From Pseudomonadota bacterium (GTDB lineage Bacteria; Pseudomonadota; Alphaproteobacteria; Rhodobacterales; Rhodobacteraceae): 36,492 nt of DNA. The translations under genes and the position numbers were made by a program. The stretch spans positions 1 through 36,492 of the forward strand of contig JAQCLA010000003.1 in NCBI GenBank assembly GCA_027592105.1, written 5' to 3'. Shown in pieces: positions 9,673-19,407 of this stretch; the stretch's first letter is position 1; every line of letters begins with the position of its first letter. The notes beneath the pieces are model-generated. The model was given only the letters and a program-made list of their open reading frames with translations. It was not told the DNA's origin and did no database searches.

Positions 9673-9691
9673 GTGGGGCGTTTTCCGCCGC

Positions 9692-11335
9692 TTAGACTAG
9701 CCGTGAGTTTTCCTTGGCCGCGCGCACGAAATCGCGGAACAGCGGGTGCGGCTCGAGGGGTTTGGATTTCAGCTCGGGGTGGAATTGCACCCCGATGAAC
9801 CACGGATGATCCTCGACCTCGACGATTTCGGGCAGGCGGCCGTCGGGTGACATGCCCGAAAAACGCAAACCCTTCGCTTCGAGCGCCTCGCGGTACTTGA
9901 TATCAACCTCGTAGCGGTGGCGGTGGCGTTCTTCGATGTTGAGCGTGCCATAGGCCTCGGCGACCTTGGAACCCGCTTTCAGCACCGCGTCATAGGCCCC
10001 CAATCGCATCGTGCCGCCCTTGGCATCGGTCAGTTTGCGTTTGACCTTGGCATTGCCCTGCACCCATTCCTTGAGGTGGTAGACCACAGGCGTAAAACGC
10101 TTTTTCCCCGCTTCGTGGTCGAATTCCTCGGAGCCTGCATCGCTCAGATCGGCCAGATTGCGCGCCGCTTCGATCACCGCCATCTGCATGCCGAGACAAA
10201 TCCCGAGATAGGGGACCTTGCGGGTGCGGGCAAACTCGGCCGCCTTGATCTTGCCTTCGGTGCCGCGCTCGCCAAAGCCGCCGGGCACCAAGATCGCGTC
10301 GAAGCCTTCGAGATAGGGGGCAGGATCTTCGCGCTCGAAAATCTCGGCATCGATCCATTCGGCTTTGACCTTGACGCGGTTGGCGATGCCGCCATGCGTC
10401 AGCGCCTCGGCGATGGATTTATAGGCATCTTCAAGCTGGGTATATTTGCCCACGATCGCCACGCGCACTTCGCCCTCGGGGTTGGCGATGCGGTCGGCCA
10501 CATCTTCCCAAGCCGACAGGTCGGGCTTGGGGGTTGGGCTGATCTGGAAGGCGTCCAGCACCGCCTGATCCATTCCCTCGCGGTGATAGGCCAAGGGGGC
10601 TTCGTAGATCGAGGCCAGATCCTGCGCGGCGATCACGGAGTCGGGGCGCACATTGCAAAACAGCGCCAGCTTTTCGCGTTCCTTGGCGGGGATCGGCCCC
10701 TCGGAGCGGCACACAAGGATGTCGGGCGCGATGCCGATCGAGCGGAGTTCCTTGACCGAGTGCTGCGTTGGCTTTGTCTTGAGCTCACCGCTGGCCTTGA
10801 CGAAGGGCAAAAGCGTCAGATGCATGAAAATGCATTGTCCACGCGGCTTTTCTTGGCTGAATTGGCGGATCGCCTCGAAAAAGGGCAAGCCTTCGATATC
10901 GCCGACGGTGCCGCCGATCTCGCAGAGCATGAAGTCGACCTCATCCTCGCCGATGCGGATGAAGTCTTTGATTTCATTGGTGACATGGGGGATGACTTGG
11001 ATGGTTTTGCCCAAGTAGTCGCCGCGGCGCTCTTTTTCCAAGACGCTGGAATAGATCCGACCCGATGAAACCGAATCCGTCATCCGCGCGGCCACACCTG
11101 TGAAGCGCTCGTAATGGCCCAAGTCGAGGTCAGTTTCCGCCCCATCGTCGGTGACGAAAACCTCGCCATGCTCAAAGGGCGACATCGTGCCGGGGTCGAC
11201 GTTCAAATAGGGGTCGAGCTTGCGCAGCCGCACGGTAAAGCCGCGGGCCTGCAACAGCGCGCCCAACGCCGCCGATGCCAACCCCTTGCCAAGCGAGGAG
11301 ACCACACCGCCGGTGATGAAAATGAATCGCGCCAT
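9692..11335 (-). CDS. pyrG: CTP synthase
   Basis: [32 protein letters not shown]...; C-terminal glutaminase [14 protein letters not shown]. Confidence 0.98.
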   Translation of the reverse strand: MARFIFITGGVVSSLGKGLASAALGALLQARGFTVRLRKLDPYLNVDPGTMSPFEHGEVFVTDDGAETDLDLGHYERFTGVAARMTDSVSSGRIYSSVLEKERRGDYLGKTIQVIPHVTNEIKDFIRIGEDEVDFMLCEIGGTVGDIEGLPFFEAIRQFSQEKPRGQCIFMHLTLLPFVKASGELKTKPTQHSVKELRSIGIAPDILVCRSEGPIPAKEREKLALFCNVRPDSVIAAQDLASIYEAPLAYHREGMDQAVLDAFQISPTPKPDLSAWEDVADRIANPEGEVRVAIVGKYTQLEDAYKSIAEALTHGGIANRVKVKAEWIDAEIFEREDPAPYLEGFDAILVPGGFGERGTEGKIKAAEFARTRKVPYLGICLGMQMAVIEAARNLADLSDAGSEEFDHEAGKKRFTPVVYHLKEWVQGNAKVKRKLTDAKGGTMRLGAYDAVLKAGSKVAEAYGTLNIEERHRHRYEVDIKYREALEAKGLRFSGMSPDGRLPEIVEVEDHPWFIGVQFHPELKSKPLEPHPLFRDFVRAAKENSRLV

Positions 11336-11459
11336 GTCAGCAAACCTTCCCGTGCCGGAGCGCGCCGCATCATCAGCGGTCTGCCCTTATCCCTGTATCA
11401 CGGGGTTTGATGTTACGCGGATTCGGCACTTCCCCGCAAGGGATGCGACACATGATATT

Positions 11460-11481
11460 GGGTCATTCGCAAGAATGACCC
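11460..11481. repeat. perfect 9-bp inverted repeat with GCAA loop, possible secG terminator
   Basis: GGGTCATTC-GCAA-GAATGACCC; no T-run on either side. Confidence 0.6.
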
Positions 11482-11503
11482 TAAATATACGAAAATTCGC
11501 CGA

Positions 11504-11866
11504 TCAATCCGCGCGTGGCGGCAAAAGTGGCGCGTCGCCCGAGATCGGTGGCAGCAAATCGGACGCAGGCGGAAGCGCAGGGCTGTCGCCCGCTTCGGTG
11601 GCAGGGCCACCGCCGATGCGGTCAAGCACCGAAGACCCGGCCGAATTCTGCGCCGCGATGATCGTCAAGGTGATCGAGGTCGCCAAGAACGCAATGGCAA
11701 AAGCCCACGTCAGCTTGCCCAATGCAGTGGCTGCTTGCCGACCGCTCATCACACCGCCGCCGCCACCGCCAAGGCCAAGCCCGCCCCCTTCGGAACGCTG
11801 CAAAAGCACAACGCCGATGAGACAGATCGCAAGGATCAGATGGACGACGAGAATGATGTTTTCCAT
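11504..11866 (-). CDS. secG: preprotein translocase subunit SecG
   Basis: MENIILVVHLILAICLIGVVLLQRSEGGGLGLGGGGGGVMSGRQAATALGKLTW. Confidence 0.95.
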   Translation of the reverse strand: MENIILVVHLILAICLIGVVLLQRSEGGGLGLGGGGGGVMSGRQAATALGKLTWAFAIAFLATSITLTIIAAQNSAGSSVLDRIGGGPATEAGDSPALPPASDLLPPISGDAPLLPPRAD

Positions 11867-12177
11867 TGGCGGTGTCCTTCACGAGGCCTGGCTCGGATTT
11901 CGGCTTACTTATGAGATGCGGCATGCCGCCGCAAGCCCAAGTCGGTCAACCATAACGCGAGTTGTCCCTGTATTTGAAACTTTTTTATTTCCAATGCGAA
12001 TGATCGCGGTGCTGTACACGGATGTATGCCGCATTGCGCCGCGGCACAGCCGATCTTGCATGATGCGGCGGCGTGTCGCGCGAATTGGCGAAATTTGCCC
12101 GATTCGCGTGATCTTCCGCTTCCAACCCGCCCATCGGCCCGTTATAGCCCGCCCGGGTCGCAACCGGAGGATCTGCC

Positions 12178-13473
12178 ATGGCTAATGTCGTTGTTGTCGG
12201 GGCCCAGTGGGGCGATGAAGGCAAAGGCAAGATCGTCGATTGGTTGTCGGAACGTGCCGATGTGATCGCGCGTTTCCAAGGTGGCCATAATGCGGGCCAC
12301 ACGCTGGTCATCGACGGGAAGGTCTACAAGCTGAACGCGCTGCCCTCGGGTGTGGTACGTGGTGGCAAGCTCAGCATCATCGGCAATGGCGTCGTGCTGG
12401 ACCCGTGGCATTTGGTGGGTGAGATCGCCTCGATCCGCCAGCAAGGCGTGGATATCACGCCCGAGACGCTGATGATCGCGGAAAATACGCCGCTGATCCT
12501 GCCCATTCATGGTGAGCTTGACCGCGCCCGCGAGGAAGCGGCAAGTGCCGGCACCAAGATCGGCACAACCGGGCGCGGCATCGGCCCCGCCTATGAGGAT
12601 AAGGTGGGCCGCCGCTCGGTGCGGGTGGCCGATCTGGCCGATGACGCGACGCTGGTGGCGAGCGTTGACCGCGCGCTGCAACATCACAACCCGCTGCGCC
12701 GAGGCCTTGGTATTGCCGAGGTCGACCGCGATGCGCTTTTGGCCGGCTTGCGCGCCATCGCGCCCGAGATCCTGCCTTATGCCGCCCCGGTCTGGAAGGT
12801 GTTGAACGACAAGCGCAAAGCGGGCAAGCGCATCTTGTTCGAAGGGGCGCAGGGCGCGCTTCTCGATATCGATTTCGGCACTTATCCTTTTGTGACCTCG
12901 TCCAATGTGATCGCGGGTCAGGCGGCGACGGGTGTGGGGATCGGGCCGACGGCCATCGATTATGTTCTGGGGATCGTGAAAGCCTACACCACCCGCGTGG
13001 GCGAGGGGCCGTTTCCGACCGAATTGCTTGACGGCGATGGCCAGCGGCTGGGCGAGCGGGGGCGCGAGTTCGGCACCGTGACAGGCCGCAAGCGGCGCTG
13101 CGGCTGGTTTGACGCCTGCCTCGTGCGCCAGACCTGCGCCACCTCGGGCGTCAAGGGGATCGCGCTGACCAAGCTTGATGTGCTCGACGGGTTCGAGACG
13201 CTGAAAATCTGTGTCGCTTACGATCTGGATGGCCAGCGGCTTGATTACCTGCCCACCGCCGCCGATCAACAGGCGCGCTGCACGCCGATCTATGAAGAGA
13301 TGCCGGGTTGGGCCGCCTCGACCGAAGGGGCGCGCAGTTGGGCCGACCTGCCCGGAGAGGCGGTAAAATACGTGCGCCGCATCGAAGAGTTGATCGAATG
13401 CCCGGTGGCGCTACTGTCCACCTCACCTGAAAGGGACGACACGATCCTCGTGACCGATCCCTTCGCAGATTGA
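12178..13473 (+). CDS. purA: adenylosuccinate synthase
   Basis: [42 protein letters not shown]. Confidence 0.98.
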   Translation: MANVVVVGAQWGDEGKGKIVDWLSERADVIARFQGGHNAGHTLVIDGKVYKLNALPSGVVRGGKLSIIGNGVVLDPWHLVGEIASIRQQGVDITPETLMIAENTPLILPIHGELDRAREEAASAGTKIGTTGRGIGPAYEDKVGRRSVRVADLADDATLVASVDRALQHHNPLRRGLGIAEVDRDALLAGLRAIAPEILPYAAPVWKVLNDKRKAGKRILFEGAQGALLDIDFGTYPFVTSSNVIAGQAATGVGIGPTAIDYVLGIVKAYTTRVGEGPFPTELLDGDGQRLGERGREFGTVTGRKRRCGWFDACLVRQTCATSGVKGIALTKLDVLDGFETLKICVAYDLDGQRLDYLPTAADQQARCTPIYEEMPGWAASTEGARSWADLPGEAVKYVRRIEELIECPVALLSTSPERDDTILVTDPFAD

Positions 13474-13488
13474 TCCGGACGAGGGCCC

Positions 13489-13719
13489 ATGGCGTTGACA
13501 TACAAGACACGGCGGCGGTTGTCGCTTTTGATCCTTTTGGTGGGCATGCCCGCCTATATCGCGGTGGCGTGGTGGGTGATGAGCCTGTTTGAGCGGCCCG
13601 GTATCTGGTTGGAATTCGCGATCTATATCGTGCTGGGCATCTTGTGGGTCTTGCCATTCAAGGCGGTGTTCAAGGGCGTCGGTCAGGCTGATCCCGACGC
13701 ACCGCGCGACGATCACTGA
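13489..13719 (+). CDS. DUF2842 family membrane protein
   Basis: 76 aa with two predicted TM helices, MALTYKTRRRLSLLILLVGMPAYIAVAWWVM... Confidence 0.8.
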   Translation: MALTYKTRRRLSLLILLVGMPAYIAVAWWVMSLFERPGIWLEFAIYIVLGILWVLPFKAVFKGVGQADPDAPRDDH

Positions 13720-13735
13720 GGCGGCGTCATCAATG

Positions 13736-13772
13736 AAAAAGGCCCCGTGGTGTCATAGCCCGGGGCCTTTTT
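13736..13772. terminator. bidirectional rho-independent terminator between convergent genes
   Basis: AAAAAGGCCCCG...CGGGGCCTTTTT; serves DUF2842 (+) and the 13790-16177 (-) gene. Confidence 0.9.
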
Positions 13773-13789
13773 CTTTTTGTGGCAGTGAC

Positions 13790-16177
13790 TTATTGGTCGA
13801 GCGCTGTCTGCGACAGGCGGAAGGCGCCCCGCGCGACACGCTCGATCCGGCCATGGCGCATCATGTCACCGAAGCTGTGCAACATCTCTTCGGGGCTGAT
13901 GGACTGGTCGGTCGCATCGGCGATCATGCGGAAAAGCTGCGTGCGGTCGAAGGTACCCGTGCCAAAGACGCTTTGGGCATAACCTGCGGCCAGTTCGATC
14001 ACCTCATCGATCTCGACCGCATCGCTTTGGTCGAGGATCTGCGCGAAATGCTCGGCATGTGACGCGTCAAGCATCGCATGCACCGGGGCAGGGGCAGGGG
14101 CAGGCTGTGCCTGTGCTGGGTCCGGACCAGGTACCGCAACCGCCGTAGTAGCGGCGGAGGCGAGCTCGGCGTCGGCATCGGTACGGCGGAGGTTCATGAT
14201 CACGCCTGCGCGCTGCGCCAATTGGGCAAGGCTGTTGGCGATGTTGCGCGGTGCTGCCACGGCTTGGGGTGCGGCCTCGGTCAGGCGCAGCGGGGCTGCG
14301 GCCGTGGCCGCGGCTTGCTGCATGCCGGGTGCCATGACGCGACGCGGGCGGATCGGTTCGCCACCGGCAAGCTGTGCGGCATCGTCGATGCGCTGCTCGG
14401 AGACCAAGATCAGCGGCGTGGGCCGCGCGGCATCGGCGCGGCGGGTCACATCGACACGCACACGGCGGGGACGCATGACTTGGGCCAAATCCTCGCGATA
14501 TTCGGCGGCATCATCCGCGTCCTCATCGGCAGCGGGGGCCAGTTCACGCTCGGCGCTGCGAGCGGCAACCGCGGCCTTGAGATGCGCGATATTGGCCCCG
14601 CGGCGGGTCGTATCGGCATTGCTCATCCGGCTTTCAGTGGCCGCAAAAAGACGGTCAGCGGCCTCAAGATCACCCATCTCCTGCGGCGTCTCGGGCGGTT
14701 GCGCCGGGGCGGTTTCGGCCTGTGCTTGGGGTGGTGTCACCGGTTCGGCCGGTTGTGCGATCTGCGCGGCAGGGGCGCTGGGCTGTGGGGCAGGGGCGGT
14801 GTCACGCGCGGTTGCCGCGGTGATGGCAGCCGTGATGGCGTCATCATCATCGGTGGGCGCGTTATCATCGTCGAACCCGTCATCGTAATCGTCCAACACC
14901 TCGGCCATTTGCGGCATGGGTTGCTGTGCGGCGACAGGCGCAGGGGCCAGATCTTGCGCAATCGCAGCAAGCGCCATCGTGTCGGCGTCATCATCGGCGG
15001 CCAGATCTTGCGCCTCGGCCTCAGGCTGTTGCGCGAATTCGGCGTCGAAACCCATCTCCGCCTCCGCGTCATATTCCTCTTCGGTCGACGCGCGGCGGAT
15101 ACGGGCAATGCGTTCGGCAACCGAGGCACCATCCATCGGTGCAGCATCACCAAACAACGATGCAGCATCCAGCGTGGTATCATCTTGGCCGACGTCAGCG
15201 AAGAATGCGGTGTCATCCTCGGCTGTCGGTGCCGGCGCGGACGGGGCTTCGGGGGTGGGCTGTGTCAGCTCTGCCTGCGGTGCATCGGCCAATGCTGCTG
15301 CAACAGCGGCCAGTGTGTCGGCACCATCGGTGGCCAGATCCGTAACCTGTGCCGGGGCGGTGACGCGCACGGGCGCTTCATCGGTGATGACGGCGTCAGC
15401 AGGTGCCGCTTCGGCGAGGTCGGCCATTTGCGCCAGCAGCGCGGCGTCGTCCAATGCGTCATCTGCCATGGCGATGTCATCGGCTGCGGGGAGGTCAGGC
15501 GATGTCGCCATCGCCTCGTCCGTCATCGCGGGGGCGGGTTCATCGACCAGAGTTTCCACAGTGGCGGTGTCTTGCGGCGCCGCTCCTGCGTCACCTGTGC
15601 TGTCATCTTCGAGCGCGAGGTCAGGCGTTGTCTCAGGTGCAACCTCAACTTCGGGCATGGCTTCGACAGCGGACATGATCTCAGCCTCAGCCTCAGCCTC
15701 AGCCTCAGCTTCAGCCGCCATCTCAACGTCTGCTTCCGCCACAGCTTCGGCTGCAACTTCGGGTGTCGCGTCCTGAAGCTCGGCGGGATCTACTGCCTGT
15801 CCCTCGGCGTCTGGCTCTGGCGTGATGGTGTCATCGGCCAGGTCGGCATCCGCGATCTCGGGTTGGGCAGGTGTCTGTGCCTTGGCAGGGGGCGCGACGG
15901 TGTCGGCCGTATCCAGCGGTTCGGGCTGTGCGCGCAGCAACAGGCCCGATTCCATGATCCGCGCCTCGACCCGGCGTTGGATCGCGGCCTCGGTGATGCG
16001 GTGCAGCATCTCGGTGTCGGGTGTCGGCGGCTCGGCGCCGAAATAGCGGTCTTCAGCGGCCAGATCGCGGAAATATTCTGCGATCGCCTTCATTGCCTCG
16101 AATGGTTTATCAAAGCCCTCGAGGGTACAGGAGAAAGTGCCATAAGACACCGTCAGGATCTTGTTTGCGTCACTCAT
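13790..16177 (-). CDS. large acidic Ala/Glu/Asp/Pro-rich protein of unknown function with non-repetitive N- and C-terminal regions
   Basis: 795-aa ORF; MSDANKILTVSYGTFSCTLEGFDKPFEAMKAIAEYFRDLAAEDRYFGAEPPTP... and ...FDRTQLFRMIADATDQSISPEEMLHSFGDMMRHGRIERVARGAFRLSQTALDQ. Confidence 0.85.
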   Translation of the reverse strand: MSDANKILTVSYGTFSCTLEGFDKPFEAMKAIAEYFRDLAAEDRYFGAEPPTPDTEMLHRITEAAIQRRVEARIMESGLLLRAQPEPLDTADTVAPPAKAQTPAQPEIADADLADDTITPEPDAEGQAVDPAELQDATPEVAAEAVAEADVEMAAEAEAEAEAEAEIMSAVEAMPEVEVAPETTPDLALEDDSTGDAGAAPQDTATVETLVDEPAPAMTDEAMATSPDLPAADDIAMADDALDDAALLAQMADLAEAAPADAVITDEAPVRVTAPAQVTDLATDGADTLAAVAAALADAPQAELTQPTPEAPSAPAPTAEDDTAFFADVGQDDTTLDAASLFGDAAPMDGASVAERIARIRRASTEEEYDAEAEMGFDAEFAQQPEAEAQDLAADDDADTMALAAIAQDLAPAPVAAQQPMPQMAEVLDDYDDGFDDDNAPTDDDDAITAAITAATARDTAPAPQPSAPAAQIAQPAEPVTPPQAQAETAPAQPPETPQEMGDLEAADRLFAATESRMSNADTTRRGANIAHLKAAVAARSAERELAPAADEDADDAAEYREDLAQVMRPRRVRVDVTRRADAARPTPLILVSEQRIDDAAQLAGGEPIRPRRVMAPGMQQAAATAAAPLRLTEAAPQAVAAPRNIANSLAQLAQRAGVIMNLRRTDADAELASAATTAVAVPGPDPAQAQPAPAPAPVHAMLDASHAEHFAQILDQSDAVEIDEVIELAAGYAQSVFGTGTFDRTQLFRMIADATDQSISPEEMLHSFGDMMRHGRIERVARGAFRLSQTALDQ
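15681..15716 (-). repeat. in-frame hexanucleotide tandem repeat (TCAGCC)n encoding (Ala-Glu)n
   Basis: tcagcc x4, tcagct, tcagcc, inside the 795-aa ORF (AEAEAEAEAEAE). Confidence 0.9.
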
Positions 16178-16298
16178 GGATCTCGTACTCTGCTCGACCG
16201 GGCTACGCCGGTATTTTTACTGATTGCGTTAAACGTGCCAAAATGATTCCCCACAAACGCGACCTCAATTGGGCATTTCAAAGGAGATTATCCCGAAT

Positions 16299-17018
16299 AT
16301 GGGCAATAATGTGCCGATCCATGCACCGCTGTTTCGGGCTGAACAGGGTGTGACGCTGTTGGGCGGCGGGGCTGTCGCGCACGCTGATCTGGCGCTGGCG
16401 CTGGCCCTTGCCCCTGATTTGGTCGCAGCCGATGGCGGTGCGGCGCATGGGGTTGCGGCAGGCCATATGCCCTTGGCGGTCTATGGCGATATGGACAGCC
16501 TGAGGCCCGAGATCCGCGCAGCCATCCCGCCCGAGCGCATCCATGCCTTGGCCGAGCAAGACAGCACCGATTTCGACAAGGCACTGCGCCATATTCATGC
16601 GCCGATGGTGATTGCGCTTGGTTTTACCGGCGACCGGATCGATCACGAATTGGCGGTTTATCACGGGCTTGCCGCGCGCCCCGACATGCGCTGCATCGTT
16701 TTGGGGGCGCATGATCTGGTGGTGCATGCCCCGCCGCGTTTGATGCTTGATCTGCCCGCCCAAACACGGTTGTCGCTGTTTCCCTTGACCGATGTGACCG
16801 GGCAAAGCACGGGCTTAGTCTGGCCCATTGACGGGGTCGGTTTTCACCCTGCACGCCGCATCGGCACCTCGAATATGACCAAGGCTGGAGTGGTGGAGCT
16901 ATGTTTTGATGGGCCGGGCATGCTGTTGATCGTGTCGCGTGACCATCTTGCGGCAGTGGCACAGGCAATGCGCGCGGCATCAGTTTGGTCTCGCACCACG
17001 GGCGCGCCTTGGGTATGA
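16299..17018 (+). CDS. thiamine diphosphokinase
   Basis: LLGGGAVAHADLALALALAPDLVAADGGAAHGVAAGHMPLAVYGDMDSL...QDSTDFDKALRHI...ALGFTGDRIDHELA. Upstream AAGGAG; ATG at 16299 chosen over TTG at 16269. Confidence 0.88.
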   Translation: MGNNVPIHAPLFRAEQGVTLLGGGAVAHADLALALALAPDLVAADGGAAHGVAAGHMPLAVYGDMDSLRPEIRAAIPPERIHALAEQDSTDFDKALRHIHAPMVIALGFTGDRIDHELAVYHGLAARPDMRCIVLGAHDLVVHAPPRLMLDLPAQTRLSLFPLTDVTGQSTGLVWPIDGVGFHPARRIGTSNMTKAGVVELCFDGPGMLLIVSRDHLAAVAQAMRAASVWSRTTGAPWV

Positions 17019-17056
17019 ACAACCCATGACCATGCCTACAGGAGTGACGTAGCCCC

Positions 17057-17845
17057 ATGACCGCCGAGCTTTCGCCTATCGACAAGGCCAAATATGTGGC
17101 CGCGCGCCGTGCCGTGGAATTCGTGGAAGACGGGATGCGGGTGGGTCTTGGGACCGGCTCGACCGCGGCCTGGATGGTACGCTGCTTGGGCGAATTGGTG
17201 CGCGAAGACGGGATGAAGATCACTGGCGTGGCGACATCGGCGCGCACAGCCCAGCTTGCCGCCGAAGTGGGTGTGCCGATCAAGACCCTCGACGAGGTGC
17301 GCTGGCTTGATCTGACCATCGACGGGGCCGATGAATATGACGCCAACCTCAACCTGATCAAAGGTGGTGGCGGCGCGCTGTTGCAAGAAAAGATCGTGGC
17401 CACCGCGTCGGACCAGATGATCGTGATCGCCGACCCCACCAAGCAGGTCGACGCATTGGGCGCTTTTCCACTTCCTGTGGAGGTGATCCCCTTCGGCTGG
17501 CAAACGACCAAGGCGCTGATCGAAGAGATGCTGTCCAATGTCGATGTCTTGGGCCGTGCGGCAAGCCTCCGGTTGAACGGCGGCACGCCCTTCAAGACCG
17601 ACGAGGGCAACTTCATCCTCGATCTGCATCTGCGCCGGATCGCCAACCCGACCCAGCTGAGCCTTGTGCTCAACCAGATCCCGGGCGTGGTGGAAAACGG
17701 GCTGTTTCTTGATATCTGCGATGTGATCGTGATCGGCAAACCCGATGGCACGGTCGAGGTGCGCGATATCAACAACGGCACTGTCGAGCATGAGCGCATC
17801 GATATCGCCGATACCGAGAACCTTTTCGTCGACAAAGCGGAATAG
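17057..17845 (+). CDS. rpiA: ribose-5-phosphate isomerase A
   Basis: VGLGTGSTAAWMVRCLGE...TIDGADEYDANLNLIKGGGGALLQEKIVA. Confidence 0.97.
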   Translation: MTAELSPIDKAKYVAARRAVEFVEDGMRVGLGTGSTAAWMVRCLGELVREDGMKITGVATSARTAQLAAEVGVPIKTLDEVRWLDLTIDGADEYDANLNLIKGGGGALLQEKIVATASDQMIVIADPTKQVDALGAFPLPVEVIPFGWQTTKALIEEMLSNVDVLGRAASLRLNGGTPFKTDEGNFILDLHLRRIANPTQLSLVLNQIPGVVENGLFLDICDVIVIGKPDGTVEVRDINNGTVEHERIDIADTENLFVDKAE

Positions 17846-17947
17846 TCGGAACCGGCGGGCTTGCGGCTGGTCGCATAGGCGGCGGCCGGCAGGGCCATTT
17901 TCACACGGAATATGCGGCGCGTCGCGCCCAAAAGGTGGCAAGGCAAG

Positions 17948-19309
17948 ATGACCGAGTTTGACTATGATCTTTTCGTCATCGGTGGCGGCTCGGGCGGGGT
18001 GCGCGCCGCGCGGGTGGCGGCCGCGACAGGGGCGCGGGTCGGTCTGGCCGAAGACAGCCGGATGGGCGGCACCTGTGTCATCCGGGGCTGCGTGCCGAAA
18101 AAGCTGATGGTTTTCGCCAGCACCTATCGCGAGACCTTTGATGACGCGCGCGCCTATGGCTGGGATCTGACCGAAGGCGCGTTTGATTGGCCGCGGTTTT
18201 CGGGGCAGTTGGATGCCGAATTGGACCGCCTGGAAGGTGTCTATCGCAAGCTTTTGAATGGCTCGGGCGTTGAGATCTTCGATCTGCGCGCGCGGCTTGC
18301 CGATCCCCATACCGTCGCGCTAGCCGATGGGCGCAAGATGACCGCCAAGCATATCTTGATCGCGACGGGTGGCCGCCCGGTGCGCCCCGATATGCCCAAT
18401 GCGCATTTGGGAATGGTGTCGGACGATATTTTCCAAATGAAACAGCTGCCGCGCTCCATCTTGATCGTGGGGGGTGGCTATATCGCGTGCGAATTCGCGG
18501 GCATCCTCAACGGTTTGGGCGTGGCCGTGACGCAGTTTTATCGCGGCGCGCAGATCTTGCGCGGTTTCGATGACGAGGCGCGCGGCCTGATCGCCGAGAT
18601 GATGGGCGAAAAAGGTGTCGATCTGCACCTTGGCACCGATATCGTCGAGATGAACCCAGCGGCCGATGGGGCGATCCGGGTTCTGGGGTCGAACGGATCG
18701 GACAAGATCTATGACGCGGTGCTTTTCGCTACGGGCCGCACGCCCAATACACGCGATCTGGGGCTTGATGATCTGGGCGTGGTGATGGGCCGACAAGGCG
18801 AGATCGTGGTTGATGCCTATTCTCAGACCAATATCCCCTCCGTCTATGCCATCGGCGATGTGACCAACCGCGTGACGCTGACACCTGTCGCGATCCGCGA
18901 GGCGATGGGGTTTGTCGAAACCGTGTTCAAGGGCAATCCCACGCCGGTCGATCACACGCTGATCCCTTCGGCGGTGTTCACCCAGCCCGAGTTCGGCACC
19001 GTCGGCCTGTCCGAAGAGGCCGGGCGCGCCCAAGAACCTGTTGAGATTTACGCTACATCCTTCCCCCCGATGCAGACGGCCTTTGCCGGCCGCGCGGACC
19101 GGGTGATGATGAAACTGGTGGTCAGCCAAGCGACACGCAAGGTTTTGGGCTGTCATATCGTCGCGCCACAGGCAGGCGAAATGATCCAACTTGCGGGCAT
19201 CGCGATCAAGATGGGCGCTACAAAAGAAGACTTTGACCGCACCGTTGCGGTGCATCCGACCATGTCCGAAGAACTGGTCACCATGAAAACGCCGGTGCGC
19301 ATGGCTTGA
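17948..19309 (+). CDS. gor: glutathione-disulfide reductase
   Basis: MTEFDYDLFVIGGGSGGVRAARVAA...GGTCVIRGCVPKKLM (redox-active Cys pair), C-terminal AVHPTMSEELVTM. Confidence 0.95.
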   Translation: MTEFDYDLFVIGGGSGGVRAARVAAATGARVGLAEDSRMGGTCVIRGCVPKKLMVFASTYRETFDDARAYGWDLTEGAFDWPRFSGQLDAELDRLEGVYRKLLNGSGVEIFDLRARLADPHTVALADGRKMTAKHILIATGGRPVRPDMPNAHLGMVSDDIFQMKQLPRSILIVGGGYIACEFAGILNGLGVAVTQFYRGAQILRGFDDEARGLIAEMMGEKGVDLHLGTDIVEMNPAADGAIRVLGSNGSDKIYDAVLFATGRTPNTRDLGLDDLGVVMGRQGEIVVDAYSQTNIPSVYAIGDVTNRVTLTPVAIREAMGFVETVFKGNPTPVDHTLIPSAVFTQPEFGTVGLSEEAGRAQEPVEIYATSFPPMQTAFAGRADRVMMKLVVSQATRKVLGCHIVAPQAGEMIQLAGIAIKMGATKEDFDRTVAVHPTMSEELVTMKTPVRMA

Positions 19310-19407
19310 TATTGGGGCAAAAACGCCCAGCTTTGCGTGTAAGTCGGGGCGAGAGCCCCCATATGCATATTTGACGACGACCTGATTTGTGAGGGGAACA
19401 ACAATCG

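Noticed and set aside
9917-11068. 383-aa plus-strand ORF
   Set aside because: Antisense shadow of pyrG.
12142-13269. 375-aa minus-strand ORF
   Set aside because: Antisense shadow of purA.
14078-16246. 722-aa plus-strand ORF opposite the acidic protein gene
   Set aside because: Cys/Gly/Arg-rich, low-complexity translation with no recognisable domain; an antisense shadow of GC-rich Ala/Asp/Glu codons.
17036-18310. 424-aa minus-strand ORF
   Set aside because: Antisense shadow of rpiA and gor; no independent coding evidence.
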